Positions 52,155 to 61,210 of a DNA stretch of 64,000 nt are shown piece after piece. Positions within the stretch are counted from its first letter, which is position 1; each line of letters starts with the position of its first letter. Origin of the DNA: Ancylobacter sp. IITR112 (lineage in GTDB: Bacteria > Pseudomonadota > Alphaproteobacteria > Rhizobiales > Xanthobacteraceae). The position numbers were made by a program, and so were the translations under genes. A model generated the notes under the pieces. The model was not told the DNA's origin. It saw only the letters and a list, made by a program, of their open reading frames with translations, and did not search any database. The stretch lies in the NCBI RefSeq assembly GCF_041415945.1, contig NZ_JBGCUS010000001.1, positions 1,116,001-1,180,000 on the forward strand, written 5' to 3'.

Positions 52155-53150
52155 ATGGCGGGGATCACGGTCAAGGCGGACCAGGTGCTTGAGCGCATTC
52201 TGACGCTCGAACTGGTTCGGGTCACCGAGCGCGCGGCCGTGGCGTCGGCCAGCCTGCGCGGGCGGGGCGACGAGAAGGCGGCGGACAAGGCGGCGGTGGA
52301 CGCCATGCGCCGCGAACTGAACCGCCTGCCCATTGCCGGCCGCATCGTCATCGGCGAGGGCGAGCGCGACGAGGCCCCGATGCTGTTCATCGGCGAGGAA
52401 GTGGGTACCGGCAAGGGCCCGGCGGTGGATATCGCCGTCGATCCGCTGGAAGGCACCACGCTCTGCGCCAAGAACATGCCGGGCTCCATCGCCGTGATGG
52501 CGATGGCCGAGGGCGGCACCATGCTCTACGCGCCCGATGTCTATATGGACAAGATCGCCATCGGCCCGGGTTATCCCAAGGGCACGATCGACATTGACGC
52601 CAGCCCCGAGGACAACATCCAGTCGCTGGCGAAGGCCAAGGGCGTGAAGCCCTCGGAGATCAGCGCGCTGATCCTCGACCGTCCGCGCCATGCCGCCATC
52701 ATCGAGGCGGTGCGCCGGACCGGCGCCGCCGTGCAGCTGATCACCGATGGCGATGTCGCCGGCGTGATCCACACCACCAACCCGGACGAGACCGGCATCG
52801 ACATCTATCTCGGCACCGGCGGCGCGCCGGAGGGCGTGCTGGCGGCGGCGGCGCTGCGCTGCATCGGCGGCGAGATGTACACCCGCCTCATCCTTGACAG
52901 CGACGCCAAGCGCGAGCGCGCCAAGAAGATGGGCGTCGCCGACCCGAAGAAGATCTACACCATCACCGACATGGTGCGTGGCGACTGCCTTATCGCCGCG
53001 ACCGGCGTCACCACGGGCAATCTGCTCAAGGGCGTGAAATATGAGAAGGGCGTGGTGAAGACCCACACCGTCGTCATGCGCTCCGCCACCGGCACGGTGC
53101 GCTGGATCGAGGCCGAGCATCGCGACCTCTCGAAATTCCATCTCGGCTGA
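52155..53150 (+). CDS. glpX: Class II fructose-1,6-bisphosphatase
   Basis: A 331-residue GlpX-type phosphatase for gluconeogenesis (and the Calvin cycle where present). VIGEGERDEAPML, the metal motif AVDPLEGTTLCAKN, and GTGGAPEGVLAAAALRC are diagnostic. It starts 13 bases after hom. In many relatives recJ follows; here four accessory genes come first. A repeat and a GC palindrome follow the stop. Confidence 0.98.
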   Translation: MAGITVKADQVLERILTLELVRVTERAAVASASLRGRGDEKAADKAAVDAMRRELNRLPIAGRIVIGEGERDEAPMLFIGEEVGTGKGPAVDIAVDPLEGTTLCAKNMPGSIAVMAMAEGGTMLYAPDVYMDKIAIGPGYPKGTIDIDASPEDNIQSLAKAKGVKPSEISALILDRPRHAAIIEAVRRTGAAVQLITDGDVAGVIHTTNPDETGIDIYLGTGGAPEGVLAAAALRCIGGEMYTRLILDSDAKRERAKKMGVADPKKIYTITDMVRGDCLIAATGVTTGNLLKGVKYEKGVVKTHTVVMRSATGTVRWIEAEHRDLSKFHLG

Positions 53151-53169
53151 GCCGCCACATGCGTGCTGA

Positions 53170-53253
53170 CATCCCGGACGGCCGGAGGCCGATCCGGGAT
53201 CGCATGCGGAAGGGAGAGCGATCCCGGCTCTTCGCCGCGCTGCGGCCGGGATG
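53170..53253. repeat. Intergenic palindromic repeat, family A
   Basis: CATCCCGG (53170-53177) and CCGGGATG (53246-53253) bound an 84-base unit with internal GGGATCGC and GCGATCCC. It lies directly after glpX. Confidence 0.75.
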
Positions 53254-53267
53254 ACGGATCTTAACCA

Positions 53268-53290
53268 GGGGCGCCATGGCGCCCCGTTCT
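53268..53290 (+). terminator. Palindromic terminator-like hairpin after glpX
   Basis: GGGGCGCC (53268-53275) and GGCGCCCC (53278-53285) are perfect complements, followed by GTTCTCGTTT. It is weak in T but similar to the prfB/bcp hairpin. Confidence 0.45.
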
Positions 53291-53431
53291 CGTTTCGCCT
53301 TCTGCCGGGAGGGGTGTGCAACTCACGCTTTGGCCTGCGCGCGGTGTGCTGTATACCAGAGCCGTGCCAAGGCGCGCCGCTCAGGGGCGCCGGGCACCCG
53401 AACGCCAAGCCAATTGCCAAGGGAACGACCC

Positions 53432-53773
53432 ATGCCCGCTCCTCACTCCGAGATCCCCGCCCTGCAGTCGAAGATCGTCGGCCTTATCGGCGAAGATAAG
53501 TACACCGAGGTCGCCGAGGCCTATGCGGCCTTCGTGAAGGAGCATCCGACGACCACCTACATGGCCGCCGAGCCGATCCCGTTCAAGGTCGCCGACCGGC
53601 TGGCCAAGAAGTATGGCTCCTCCGCCACCACCACATTCACCCTGCGCAACAGCACCTGGGCGTCCGACCTCGCCACCGCGCTGAAGGGCAGCCCCGCCGA
53701 GTTCGGTGCGCTCATCGGTTCGTTCGACGCCAAGGTGGCCGAGATCGCCAAGACGGTGAAGAAGGTCGCCTGA
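53432..53773 (+). CDS. Small cytoplasmic protein of unknown function
   Basis: A 113-residue protein with no signal peptide, membrane segment or Cys. It looks helical and charged (DKYTEVAEAYAAFVKEHPTTTYMAAEPIPF; SPAEFGALIGSFDAKVAEIAKTVKKVA). AAGGGA upstream and codon use like its neighbours support a real gene, and a strong terminator follows the stop. I do not recognise its family. It is flanked by terminators on both sides, so it is probably expressed alone. Confidence 0.72.
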   Translation: MPAPHSEIPALQSKIVGLIGEDKYTEVAEAYAAFVKEHPTTTYMAAEPIPFKVADRLAKKYGSSATTTFTLRNSTWASDLATALKGSPAEFGALIGSFDAKVAEIAKTVKKVA

Positions 53774-53802
53774 GCGCCTTCGCCCCCTGCGACGACAGAC
53801 GG

Positions 53803-53829
53803 AAAGGCCGGCCTCGCGCCGGCCTTTTT
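53803..53829. terminator. Bidirectional intrinsic terminator
   Basis: GGCCGGC (53806-53812) pairs with GCCGGCC (53818-53824), with AAA before and TTTTT after. It lies between the small gene (plus) and the convergent hydrolase (minus). Confidence 0.88.
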
Positions 53830-53848
53830 CGTGTCGCTGCGAGGGGGC

Positions 53849-54544
53849 TCAGCCCGCCTTCGCCGCGTCCTTGAGGAAATAATCCACCCCGAGCTGCACC
53901 ATGTCCGGCTGCGAGGCGTGCGGGCCGGGGTGCTCGATATAGGTCAGCTCATAGCCGGCCGGGCGGAGCTTCGCGGCATGAGAGCGGCCGGCGGTGTTGA
54001 TCGGTGTCTGGGTGTCGTTCTGGCCGTGGGCGATGAACACTTTCGGCGCGCCCTCCTGCGCCAGCACGGTCATGAAACCGGCGGAGAAGGCGAGGATATG
54101 GGTGACGACGCGCCCATTGCTCAGCCCGGTGGAGAGCGAATAGCTGCCGCCATCGGAATGGCCGGCAAAGGCAAAATGGGTGGGGTCGAGCCTAAAACGC
54201 GACGCCACTTCGGCCAGCGCGAGGTCGAGCCGCTCAAGGTCCGGCCCGTTGCCGGCGATGACGATGTCCCAGGTCGGCAGCAGCGATTGCGGCACCAGCA
54301 GCAGGAAGCCGCGCGTCTCGGCATGGCGGCGCAGCATCGGCAGGATCTTCTCGGCGCTGCCGCCGCCGCCATGGAACAGCGTCACCATGGGGGTCGGCCG
54401 TGCGGGGTCGATCCCCTCCGGCACGATCAGCACGGCGTCGCGGGTCTCGAACAGGCCGAGATCGTGACGGCCGGGCGCCAGCGCCGGCTTCGACGGCGCG
54501 GCATGGGCGAAGGCGAGACGACCGAGCAGAGACAGGTTCAGCAT
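53849..54544 (-). CDS. Alpha/beta hydrolase, esterase/PHB depolymerase-like
   Basis: A 231-residue serine hydrolase of the phospholipase/carboxylesterase group. The oxyanion region is VTLFHGGGGSAEKILPM; the nucleophile lies in FAGHSDGGSYSLSTGLS, the Asp in HGQNDTQTP and the His in HPGPHASQPD. The N-terminus has only a weak hydrophobic stretch, so export is doubtful. ATGs at 54544 and 54556 are both possible and neither has a clear ribosome site; a much longer frame to 55453 is a GC artefact. Substrate unknown. Confidence 0.82.
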   Translation of the reverse strand: MLNLSLLGRLAFAHAAPSKPALAPGRHDLGLFETRDAVLIVPEGIDPARPTPMVTLFHGGGGSAEKILPMLRRHAETRGFLLLVPQSLLPTWDIVIAGNGPDLERLDLALAEVASRFRLDPTHFAFAGHSDGGSYSLSTGLSNGRVVTHILAFSAGFMTVLAQEGAPKVFIAHGQNDTQTPINTAGRSHAAKLRPAGYELTYIEHPGPHASQPDMVQLGVDYFLKDAAKAG

Positions 54545-54766
54545 GGCGCGCACCATAATGGGCCGGCGCGCCCGCGCAACCCGTGAGCTGCCGAGCGTCG
54601 CCCATCCCCGCCGAGGGCGACATGACAGCCGCGCAGGACAGGCATGGGCGCCAGGGGTCTTTGCAGCGGCGGGGCGGTGGCCTATCAGCCAGGAACGGCG
54701 CGCGACTCGCGCCGTCTCCCGCGCCCGTCTGCGGGCCGTCTCCCTGCCTCCTGCCGTCCCGGTCCC

Positions 54767-55642
54767 ATGCCGTTCAAGCACAAGCTGCTCGCGCTCACCG
54801 TCATCTGCGTGTGGGCCCTTAACATGATCGTCATCAAGCAGGGCATCGCGGAAATTCCGCCGATGATGATGAGCGCGCTGCGCTTCGCGCTGGTGGCGCT
54901 GCTGCTGTGCCCGGTGCTGCATCTGCGCCGCGACCAGGTGCCCGGCGTGCTGCTGGTGTCCTTCACCTTCGGCACCGTGCATTTCGGCCTGCTCTTCGCC
55001 GCGCTGGCCGATTCGGAGGCCGGTACCAGCGCCGTCATCATCCAGTTGGGTGCGCCGATCGCCACCCTGCTCGCCTGCCTGGTGCTGAAGGAACGGCTCG
55101 GCAAGGTCCGCCTCGCCGGGCTGGCCGTGTCGGTGGCGGGCATCTTCGTGCTCGCCCTCGGTCCCACCCTTCCGCCGCCGCTGGCGCTGTTCCTGCTGGT
55201 GGTCAGCGCCACCGGCTGGGCGGTGACCAATCTCATCATCAAGCAGCTCAAGGGCACCGGCCCGATGACCATCATGGGCTGGTCGTCGCTGTTCGCGATT
55301 CCGCAGATCCTCGTGCTGTCGTGGTTTTTCGAGGGGGATCGGTGGGGCATGGTGCTGACGGCGGGCTGGCCGGGCTGGTTCAGCGTCGCCTACAGCGCCA
55401 TTGCCTCGTCCATCCTCGCCTATGGCATCTGGTACTGGCTGCTGCAGCGCCATCCCATCAATGCCGTCGTGCCCTTCTCGATGCTCAATCCGCTGCTCAC
55501 CGTGGCTTTCGGCATCCTGCTGATCGGTGACGATCCCTCGCCGGTGAAGATCGCCGGCGCACTCATCATGGTGGCGGGTGTCGCGCTCATCCTGCGCCGT
55601 CCGCCCAACCTGCCCGACCCCACTCTGCCCGACACGGCGTGA
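54767..55642 (+). CDS. EamA/DMT-superfamily transporter
   Basis: A 291-residue inner-membrane protein with about ten hydrophobic segments and two EamA repeats, for example VICVWALNMIVIKQGIAEIPPMMMSALRFALVALLLCP and ATGWAVTNLIIKQLKGTGPMTIMGWSSLFAIPQ. It resembles YdcZ/RhaT-type exporters of amino acids or other metabolites. Start ATG 54767; upstream frame unlikely. It is divergent from the esterase gene. Substrate unknown. Confidence 0.9.
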   Translation: MPFKHKLLALTVICVWALNMIVIKQGIAEIPPMMMSALRFALVALLLCPVLHLRRDQVPGVLLVSFTFGTVHFGLLFAALADSEAGTSAVIIQLGAPIATLLACLVLKERLGKVRLAGLAVSVAGIFVLALGPTLPPPLALFLLVVSATGWAVTNLIIKQLKGTGPMTIMGWSSLFAIPQILVLSWFFEGDRWGMVLTAGWPGWFSVAYSAIASSILAYGIWYWLLQRHPINAVVPFSMLNPLLTVAFGILLIGDDPSPVKIAGALIMVAGVALILRRPPNLPDPTLPDTA

Positions 55643-55643
55643 G

Positions 55644-55687
55644 CGGACGAAGGCCGGAACGTCGCCGCCCCGGCCTGTCTTTGTCCG
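55644..55687. terminator. Hairpin between convergent genes
   Basis: AGGCCGG (55651-55657) pairs with CCGGCCT (55670-55676), reinforced by outer CGGAC (55644-55648) and GTCCG (55683-55687). It fills the 51-base gap between the EamA and phytase-like genes. Confidence 0.45.
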
Positions 55688-55693
55688 TTCGGC

Positions 55694-57052
55694 TCACTTC
55701 GCCTTCAGGAACTCGCCGACTTCCAGCAGGATCAGCTCGTTGTCATCCGCCTTCGCCGGATCGCGCGAGGAGGAGAAGGGCAGGTTGTTGTCGTTGCCGA
55801 CGACGATGTGGCTGGCGTCAACCACGTCGACATTCTCGATGGTGAAGAAGGGGAAGGTCAGCACGCCGTCATTGAGCGGCTTGCGTGCCTTCTTGTCCGG
55901 ATCGGCGATCTTCATCAGGTCGATATGGCCGATCTTGCGCACCGGCTGGCCGGCATTGGCGTCGGTCAGCTCGATCTTGTAGATGCGCTTGAACTTGGCG
56001 AGGTCGTGGAAGCAGTCCGACCCCTTGGTCCCGGCGGCGCAGGCCTTGTCGGCCGTGCCCTCGCCATTGTCGCGCTCGATGATGAGGCCGGTGGTGCCGT
56101 CGATCATGTTGAAGTCGCCGATGGCATTGCCGTTCTGTTCCAGAACGTATTGCCACATGCGGCCGGTCCACTTCTGGTTCGCCACGTCGAATTCGAGGAT
56201 CGGCAGGAATTCCTTGCCGTCGGCGGTCTTCTGCCAGTCCTTCTTGTCGGCGTCCCACAGCGGGCCTTCGAGCAGGGCGTAGAGATATTTGCCGTCCTTG
56301 GAGGCCGCCATGCCCTCATAGCCCTTGGAGCGGCGGGCGTTGAAGGTGGCGGGCGCGTTCGGCGCGGCGGGGGAGGCGACGGCGTAATGGTCGGGCGAGC
56401 GCACCGGGGTCTCGCCGGCCACCGTCTCGAACAAAGCGAGCACCTTGCCGCTCTTGTCCGCCTTGATCAGATAGGGGCCGAACTCCTCGCCGATCCAGAT
56501 ATCGTCGCCGATGATCTGGAAGCTCTCAATATCGAAATCGGCGCCGGTCAGATAGCGCTTCTCGGTGCCCTCATGGACGATGCGGAACGGTACCTTCTTG
56601 TCGGGATCGGTGAGGAAGATGGTCTCGACCGGCTGGAACGTGCCGGTGGCCCAGTCCACCGTGTAGTGGCGCAGGAACAGCGCCGCGTCGGGGCTGTTGG
56701 CCTTCGAGCCGAAGCCGTTATCGGTGATGATCCAGAAGCTGCCATCCGGCATCACCTTGATGCCGGAATGGCCCTGCACCGGCTGGCCCTGGAAGGGCAG
56801 CTTGACGCCGGTGGGGCGGCCGGCGGACTTGCCTTCCACCGTGCCGACGGCATCGACGCGCGTGCCGGTCGTGAACTTGCCGGAGACCTTCAGGTCCGCC
56901 GGCGCGTCGTCCGGCATGGCGATGAAGGTTTCCGCCGGCAGCACGGCATGGCCGGCGAGCGTGGCGGGAAAGGTCTCGTCGGCGCGGGCGCCCGTGGCGA
57001 GCACGGCGAGGGCGGCGCCGGCGAGTAGTGAGAGGCGGAAGCGGCGGGTCAT
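55694..57052 (-). CDS. Exported esterase-like phytase domain protein
   Basis: A 452-residue protein with a signal peptide (about 1-24, ending GARA). The remainder is a phytase-like beta-propeller (PF13449 type): VQGHSGIKVMPDGSFWIITDNGFGSKANSPDAAL, FDIESFQIIGDDIWIGEEFGPYLI, RSKGYEGMAASKDGKYLYALLEG and FTIENVDVVDASHIVVGNDNNLPFSSSRDP are hallmark segments. It may hydrolyse phosphoesters in the periplasm. Its match to active phytases is by fold, so activity is inferred. It is divergent from recJ. Confidence 0.87.
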   Translation of the reverse strand: MTRRFRLSLLAGAALAVLATGARADETFPATLAGHAVLPAETFIAMPDDAPADLKVSGKFTTGTRVDAVGTVEGKSAGRPTGVKLPFQGQPVQGHSGIKVMPDGSFWIITDNGFGSKANSPDAALFLRHYTVDWATGTFQPVETIFLTDPDKKVPFRIVHEGTEKRYLTGADFDIESFQIIGDDIWIGEEFGPYLIKADKSGKVLALFETVAGETPVRSPDHYAVASPAAPNAPATFNARRSKGYEGMAASKDGKYLYALLEGPLWDADKKDWQKTADGKEFLPILEFDVANQKWTGRMWQYVLEQNGNAIGDFNMIDGTTGLIIERDNGEGTADKACAAGTKGSDCFHDLAKFKRIYKIELTDANAGQPVRKIGHIDLMKIADPDKKARKPLNDGVLTFPFFTIENVDVVDASHIVVGNDNNLPFSSSRDPAKADDNELILLEVGEFLKAK

Positions 57053-57216
57053 GGGGGGTCCTTTTCAGCATGCGGCGCGAGGCCGGAGAGCGCCTTCTGC
57101 CCGCCGCCCATGTCCCTCGCGTTACGGCAGCGTGACATGCCCGTGACGCGGCGCAGCGGGGGGCGGCGCGGGAAGCTCTCGACGCGGGCGCGTTGTTCGG
57201 GCTTATCCTGCGCGCC

Positions 57217-59037
57217 ATGAGTCTTGTCCTTCCCACCGCCGCCCCGCCGCCGCGTCCCTTTCTCGGCGTGTCCCGTTCGGTCACCGGCCGCTTCTGGCGC
57301 GAGCGGCTGGACGCGCGCGGCGCACAGACCACGCTCGCCATCGTCCAGCGCCACGGCGTGCCGGAAATCCTCGCCCGCGTGCTGGCCGGGCGCGGCGTCG
57401 CCCTCGACGAGGTGGAAGCCTGGCTCGACCCGACAGTGAAGCGTCTGCTGCCCGATCCCGACACGCTGACCGACATGCCGGCCTGCGTCGCCCGCCTCGC
57501 CGATGCGGTGATGCGTGGGGAGAAGGTGGCGGTGTTCGGCGATTACGATGTCGACGGCGCCACAGCCACCGCCCTGCTGGTGGAAGTGCTGCGCGCCGGC
57601 GGGCTCGACCCTGCCTTCCACATTCCCGACCGCATCTTCGAGGGCTATGGCCCCAACATACCGGCCATCGAGGCGCTGGCCGAGCGCGGCGCGACGCTGC
57701 TGGTGACGGTCGATTGCGGCACGATGAGCTTCGAGCCCTTCGCCCGCGCCCGTGAAAAGGGGCTCGACGTGGTGGTGATCGACCATCACCAGGCCGGCGA
57801 GGAGCTGCCCGATGTGGCCGCGCTGGTGAACCCCAACCGCGCCGACGATCTCTCCGGCCTCGGCCATCTCTGCGCCGTGGGGCTGGTCTTCGTCGTCGCT
57901 GTCGGGCTGCTGCGCGAACTCGAACAACGCGGCTGGTGGAATGACGCGCGACGCAAGCCCAACCTGCTCACCAGCCTCGATCTCGTCGCGCTCGGTACGG
58001 TGGCGGATGTCGTGCCGCTGCTCGGGCTCAACCGCGCCTATGTCACCAAGGGGCTGATCCAGCTTCGCAAGCGCGAGCGGCCCGGCCTGACCGCGCTGAT
58101 GGACGCGGCGCGCCTCTCCGGCCCGCCCAAGGCGTGGCATCTCGGCTTTCTGCTCGGTCCGCGCATCAATGCCGGCGGGCGCATCGGCGATGCGACGCTT
58201 GGCACCAGACTGCTGCTGACCCGCGATCCCATCGAGGCGCAGGCGATCGCCGCCGAGCTCGACCGCCTCAACGCCGAGCGCCAGCAGGTGGAGCGCGCCA
58301 TCGTCGCCGAAGCCGAGGCGGAGGCCGAGGCGGCGCTGGGCCGCGCCGGGGCGGGGGCGGTGGTGCTTTCCAGCGGGCAGGGCTGGCATCCCGGCGTGGT
58401 CGGGCTGGTGGCGGCGCGGCTGAAAGAGAAGTTCGGCCGCCCCGCCTTCGCCATCGCCTTCACCGGAGAGATGGGTGCCGGCTCGGCCCGTTCCATTCCG
58501 GGCGTCGATGTCGGGCGGGCGGTGCGCGGGGCGGTGGAGGCCGGCCTGCTGGTGAAGGGCGGCGGCCATGCCATGGCGGCCGGCCTCACCGTGGCGCGGG
58601 AGCGGCTGGGTGATTTGCGCGCCTATCTCGAAGACGCGCTGGCGAAAACGGTCGAGGACGCCCGGGCGGTGGATGAGACGCTGATCGACGGTGCGCTTTC
58701 CGCTGCAGGGGCGACCCCGGAACTGGTGGAACTGATCGAGCGCGCCGGCCCGTTCGGCGCCGGCAATCCGCAGCCGATCTTCGCCTTTCCCGCCCATCGC
58801 GTGGTCTATGCCGAGCCCGGCAATGCCGGCCAGATGCGGGTGAGGCTGCGCAGCGGGGATGGCGCGGTGATCTCCGCCGTCGCCTTCCGGGCGGTCGACA
58901 CGCCGCTCGGCGCGGCGCTGCTGGAGGCGCGGGGGCAATTGCTGCATGTCGCCGGCACGCTCGACCTCGATTCCTGGCAGGGTCGCACGCAGGTGAGCCT
59001 GCGCATCAGCGATGTTGGCACGCCGGAAATTGGTTGA
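57217..59037 (+). CDS. recJ: Single-stranded-DNA-specific exonuclease RecJ
   Basis: A 606-residue 5'-3' ssDNA exonuclease of recombination and mismatch repair. DHH-family motifs: VFGDYDVDGATATALL, VTVDCGTMSFE, VVIDHHQAGEELPD and GTVADVVPL. DHHA1 residues are in GGGHAMAAGL, and an OB-fold C-terminal part follows. The start at 57217 is the more likely; an upstream in-frame start at 57193 is also possible. It lies 6 bases before the flavoprotein gene. Confidence 0.97.
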   Translation: MSLVLPTAAPPPRPFLGVSRSVTGRFWRERLDARGAQTTLAIVQRHGVPEILARVLAGRGVALDEVEAWLDPTVKRLLPDPDTLTDMPACVARLADAVMRGEKVAVFGDYDVDGATATALLVEVLRAGGLDPAFHIPDRIFEGYGPNIPAIEALAERGATLLVTVDCGTMSFEPFARAREKGLDVVVIDHHQAGEELPDVAALVNPNRADDLSGLGHLCAVGLVFVVAVGLLRELEQRGWWNDARRKPNLLTSLDLVALGTVADVVPLLGLNRAYVTKGLIQLRKRERPGLTALMDAARLSGPPKAWHLGFLLGPRINAGGRIGDATLGTRLLLTRDPIEAQAIAAELDRLNAERQQVERAIVAEAEAEAEAALGRAGAGAVVLSSGQGWHPGVVGLVAARLKEKFGRPAFAIAFTGEMGAGSARSIPGVDVGRAVRGAVEAGLLVKGGGHAMAAGLTVARERLGDLRAYLEDALAKTVEDARAVDETLIDGALSAAGATPELVELIERAGPFGAGNPQPIFAFPAHRVVYAEPGNAGQMRVRLRSGDGAVISAVAFRAVDTPLGAALLEARGQLLHVAGTLDLDSWQGRTQVSLRISDVGTPEIG

Positions 59038-59043
59038 TGCGAC

Positions 59044-60432
59044 ATGGGCTTGGACATCGTGCCGGACTCGGATCATGAGCCTGCCGCCCGTCTCCCCCTT
59101 CCTGAATCGGATCCTCAGCCGGTGCGACCAGACCCTTGCGATGACTCGCGAAATCCCACGGTAGCGATCATTGGCGCCGGCCCGGCCGGGCTGATGGCTG
59201 CCGAGGTGCTGGCGGGGGCCGGCTGCCGCGTGAGCCTGCATGACCGCATGCCCTCTCCCGCGCGCAAATTCCTCATTGCCGGGCGCGGCGGGCTGAACCT
59301 CACTCATTCGGAAGCCCGCGCGCCCTTCCTCGCCCGCTATGGCGAAGCGGCCGACTGGCTGGCGCCGATGCTCGACGCCTTTCCGCCCGCCCGGCTGCGG
59401 GACTGGGCGGAGGGTCTCGGCGAGCCAACCTTTGTCGGCTCCTCCGGCCGCGTTTTCCCGCGCAGCTTCAAGGCCTCGCCCCTGCTGCGGGCGTGGCTGG
59501 CGCGGCTGGACCGCCTCGGCGTGCGGCTGCTGCGCAACCAGCGCTGGTGCGGCTGGGATGCGGCTGGCGCGCTGCGTTTCGCCACGCCGGCGGGCGAGGA
59601 GAGCCTCGCGGCCGATGCCGTGCTGCTCGCGCTGGGCGGCGCAAGTTGGCCGCGCCTCGGTAGCGATGGCGGCTGGGTGGAAATTCTGCGCGGGCAGGGC
59701 GTGGAGATCGCCCCGCTGCGCCCAGCCAATAGCGGGGCGCGCATCGTCTGGTCGGAGGCATTCCGCTCCCGCTTCGCCGGTGCGCCGCTCAAGCGCATTG
59801 CCCTGTCGCTCGGCGAAAGACGGGTGCGTGGCGAGGCGATGATCGACGGCGGGGGGCTGGAGGGCGGGGCGGTCTACGCGCTCTCCGCCGCGCTGCGCGA
59901 GGCGATTGCCCGCGAGGGCACGGCCACGCTCCTGGTCGATCTGCGCCCGGATTTCAGCGACGCCGTGCTCGCGGCGCGACTGGCCGCCAGCCGCAAGGGC
60001 GAGTCGATGGCCAACCGCCTGCGCAAGGCCGCCGGCCTCTCTCCAGTCGCCGCCGGCCTGCTGCGCGAAGCCGGTCCGTTACCGGCGGAGGCCGCCGCGC
60101 TCGCCGCCCGCATCAAGGCAGTGCCGCTCACCGTCACCGGCATGGCCGGGCTGGAGCGGGCGATTTCCTCGGCCGGCGGCGTGCGGCGGGACATGGTTGA
60201 TGGCGCGCTGATGCTGCGGGCGCGGCCGGGCGTGTTCGTCGCCGGCGAGATGCTGGATTGGGAGGCACCGACCGGCGGCTATCTGTTGCAGGCGTCTTTC
60301 GCCACCGGCTATGCCGCCGCCTGCGGGATTCTGGCCCGGCTCGGACGGCCGCTGCCTGCGCCGTGGTCAGGAAAATGGGAGGCGGGAGACGCGGCGGCGC
60401 TCGCCGGAGAATGGTCGCGGGACGACGGCTGA
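59044..60432 (+). CDS. FAD-dependent oxidoreductase of the HI0933/TIGR03862 type
   Basis: A 462-residue flavoprotein. The FAD-binding GxGxxG lies in VAIIGAGPAGLMAAEVLAGAG (about residue 40), then KFLIAGRGGLNLTHSE, the signature of the HI0933-like group, and a C-terminal AGEMLDWEAPTGGYLLQASFATGYAA. The first 36 residues before the Rossmann fold are a Pro/Asp-rich extension that may be a mis-set start. Substrate unknown; it forms an operon with recJ (6-base gap). Confidence 0.88.
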   Translation: MGLDIVPDSDHEPAARLPLPESDPQPVRPDPCDDSRNPTVAIIGAGPAGLMAAEVLAGAGCRVSLHDRMPSPARKFLIAGRGGLNLTHSEARAPFLARYGEAADWLAPMLDAFPPARLRDWAEGLGEPTFVGSSGRVFPRSFKASPLLRAWLARLDRLGVRLLRNQRWCGWDAAGALRFATPAGEESLAADAVLLALGGASWPRLGSDGGWVEILRGQGVEIAPLRPANSGARIVWSEAFRSRFAGAPLKRIALSLGERRVRGEAMIDGGGLEGGAVYALSAALREAIAREGTATLLVDLRPDFSDAVLAARLAASRKGESMANRLRKAAGLSPVAAGLLREAGPLPAEAAALAARIKAVPLTVTGMAGLERAISSAGGVRRDMVDGALMLRARPGVFVAGEMLDWEAPTGGYLLQASFATGYAAACGILARLGRPLPAPWSGKWEAGDAAALAGEWSRDDG

Positions 60433-60749
60433 GGGAGCGCGTGCCGTCGTCCCGCGTGGTTCACGAGACCTGCCGGGAAGTGGCCTCGCGAAGTCGTTGC
60501 CGGTAAGAGTGCCGCCGTTTTGTGTATTCGCGGCTCTCTGTCGGCGTTGAATATGTGGGTACTCTTGTTTTTCGTCACGGACAACAGATATCTTCCGGTA
60601 TTGTTACAGTTCTAAACTGATTAAGGCTGCCGGATATTTAGGGGAGGTCGCGACCTCTGCACGGCGGCTTGCGCGGCGCAGGCCACGGGCTTACCTGCTA
60701 GGGGGAGGGCTCCGCGCCAGGGGAGGAGGCGGAGTCGCAAGGAGAAGCG
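60433..60749. other. AT-richer intergenic region with an Irr half-site
   Basis: This 317-base gap has no supported gene. Its middle (about 60520-60645) is clearly AT-richer than its surroundings and probably holds the promoter of the next gene, though I could not fix -35/-10 boxes. TTCTAAA (60610-60616) is a perfect right half of an Irr box; the left half does not match (3 of 7). Confidence 0.5.
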
Positions 60750-61049
60750 ATGGCACGTCTGTTCTTCCGTCGGGGCGCCAGTGCCGAGGCCGCGCCGGAC
60801 GCCGCCCGCAACCTCGCCGCCCGGGCGCGGCAGTTGCTCGGCGTCGGCGAGGAAACCACCATTTCCATCAGCGAGATCGCCTGCGGCGACCCCGCATGCG
60901 GCGGCGCGGAAACTGTGGTGCTGGTGATGCGCCCCGGCCGCCGCACCGAAGCGGCCAAGCTGATGAAGCCGCTCGCCACCGTGACCGAGTCCGAGCTTGC
61001 CGAAGCGCTGCAGCCCCTGAGTGACGCTGCGTCAGAATCTGTTCGCTGA
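60750..61049 (+). CDS. Small conserved protein with a CGDPAC cysteine pair, unknown function
   Basis: A 99-residue protein. The central segment TTISISEIACGDPACGGAETVVLVMRPGRRTEAAKLMKP has two Cys spaced CxxxxC and a beta-hairpin look. I recall similar small proteins in Hyphomicrobiales but no function. No signal peptide. GGAG lies about five bases before the ATG. A hairpin terminator follows. It precedes imelysin and multicopper oxidase genes, which makes metal binding a fair guess only. Confidence 0.75.
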   Translation: MARLFFRRGASAEAAPDAARNLAARARQLLGVGEETTISISEIACGDPACGGAETVVLVMRPGRRTEAAKLMKPLATVTESELAEALQPLSDAASESVR

Positions 61050-61075
61050 AACGAAGTCGTTTTGCCGCTAAGCGG

Positions 61076-61104
61076 TGAAAGCGTTCAGCTTTCATGTCTT
61101 TTTT
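61076..61104 (+). terminator. Intrinsic terminator after the small Cys protein
   Basis: TGAAAGC (61076-61082) pairs with GCTTTCA (61088-61094) around a 5-base loop, followed by TGTCTTTTTT. A CCGCTAAGCGG hairpin precedes it. It separates the small gene from the imelysin gene. Confidence 0.6.
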
Positions 61105-61210
61105 CAAAGTGGAACAATTCTGATCTGCAGTCGAAGACTTGCGGCTGATTTCGGCGGTGGCGTAGGAGTCTCCGGCTATGGCGCCTCGGGGGCGCGGAAG
61201 GAGACCGACC

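Noticed and set aside
57049..59307. 752-residue minus-strand frame opposite recJ
   Set aside because: Antisense shadow; recJ has all DHH motifs in the plus frame.
61108..61124. Full Irr box before the imelysin gene
   Set aside because: Only 9 of 14 consensus positions match; kept as a weak lead in findings, not as a feature.
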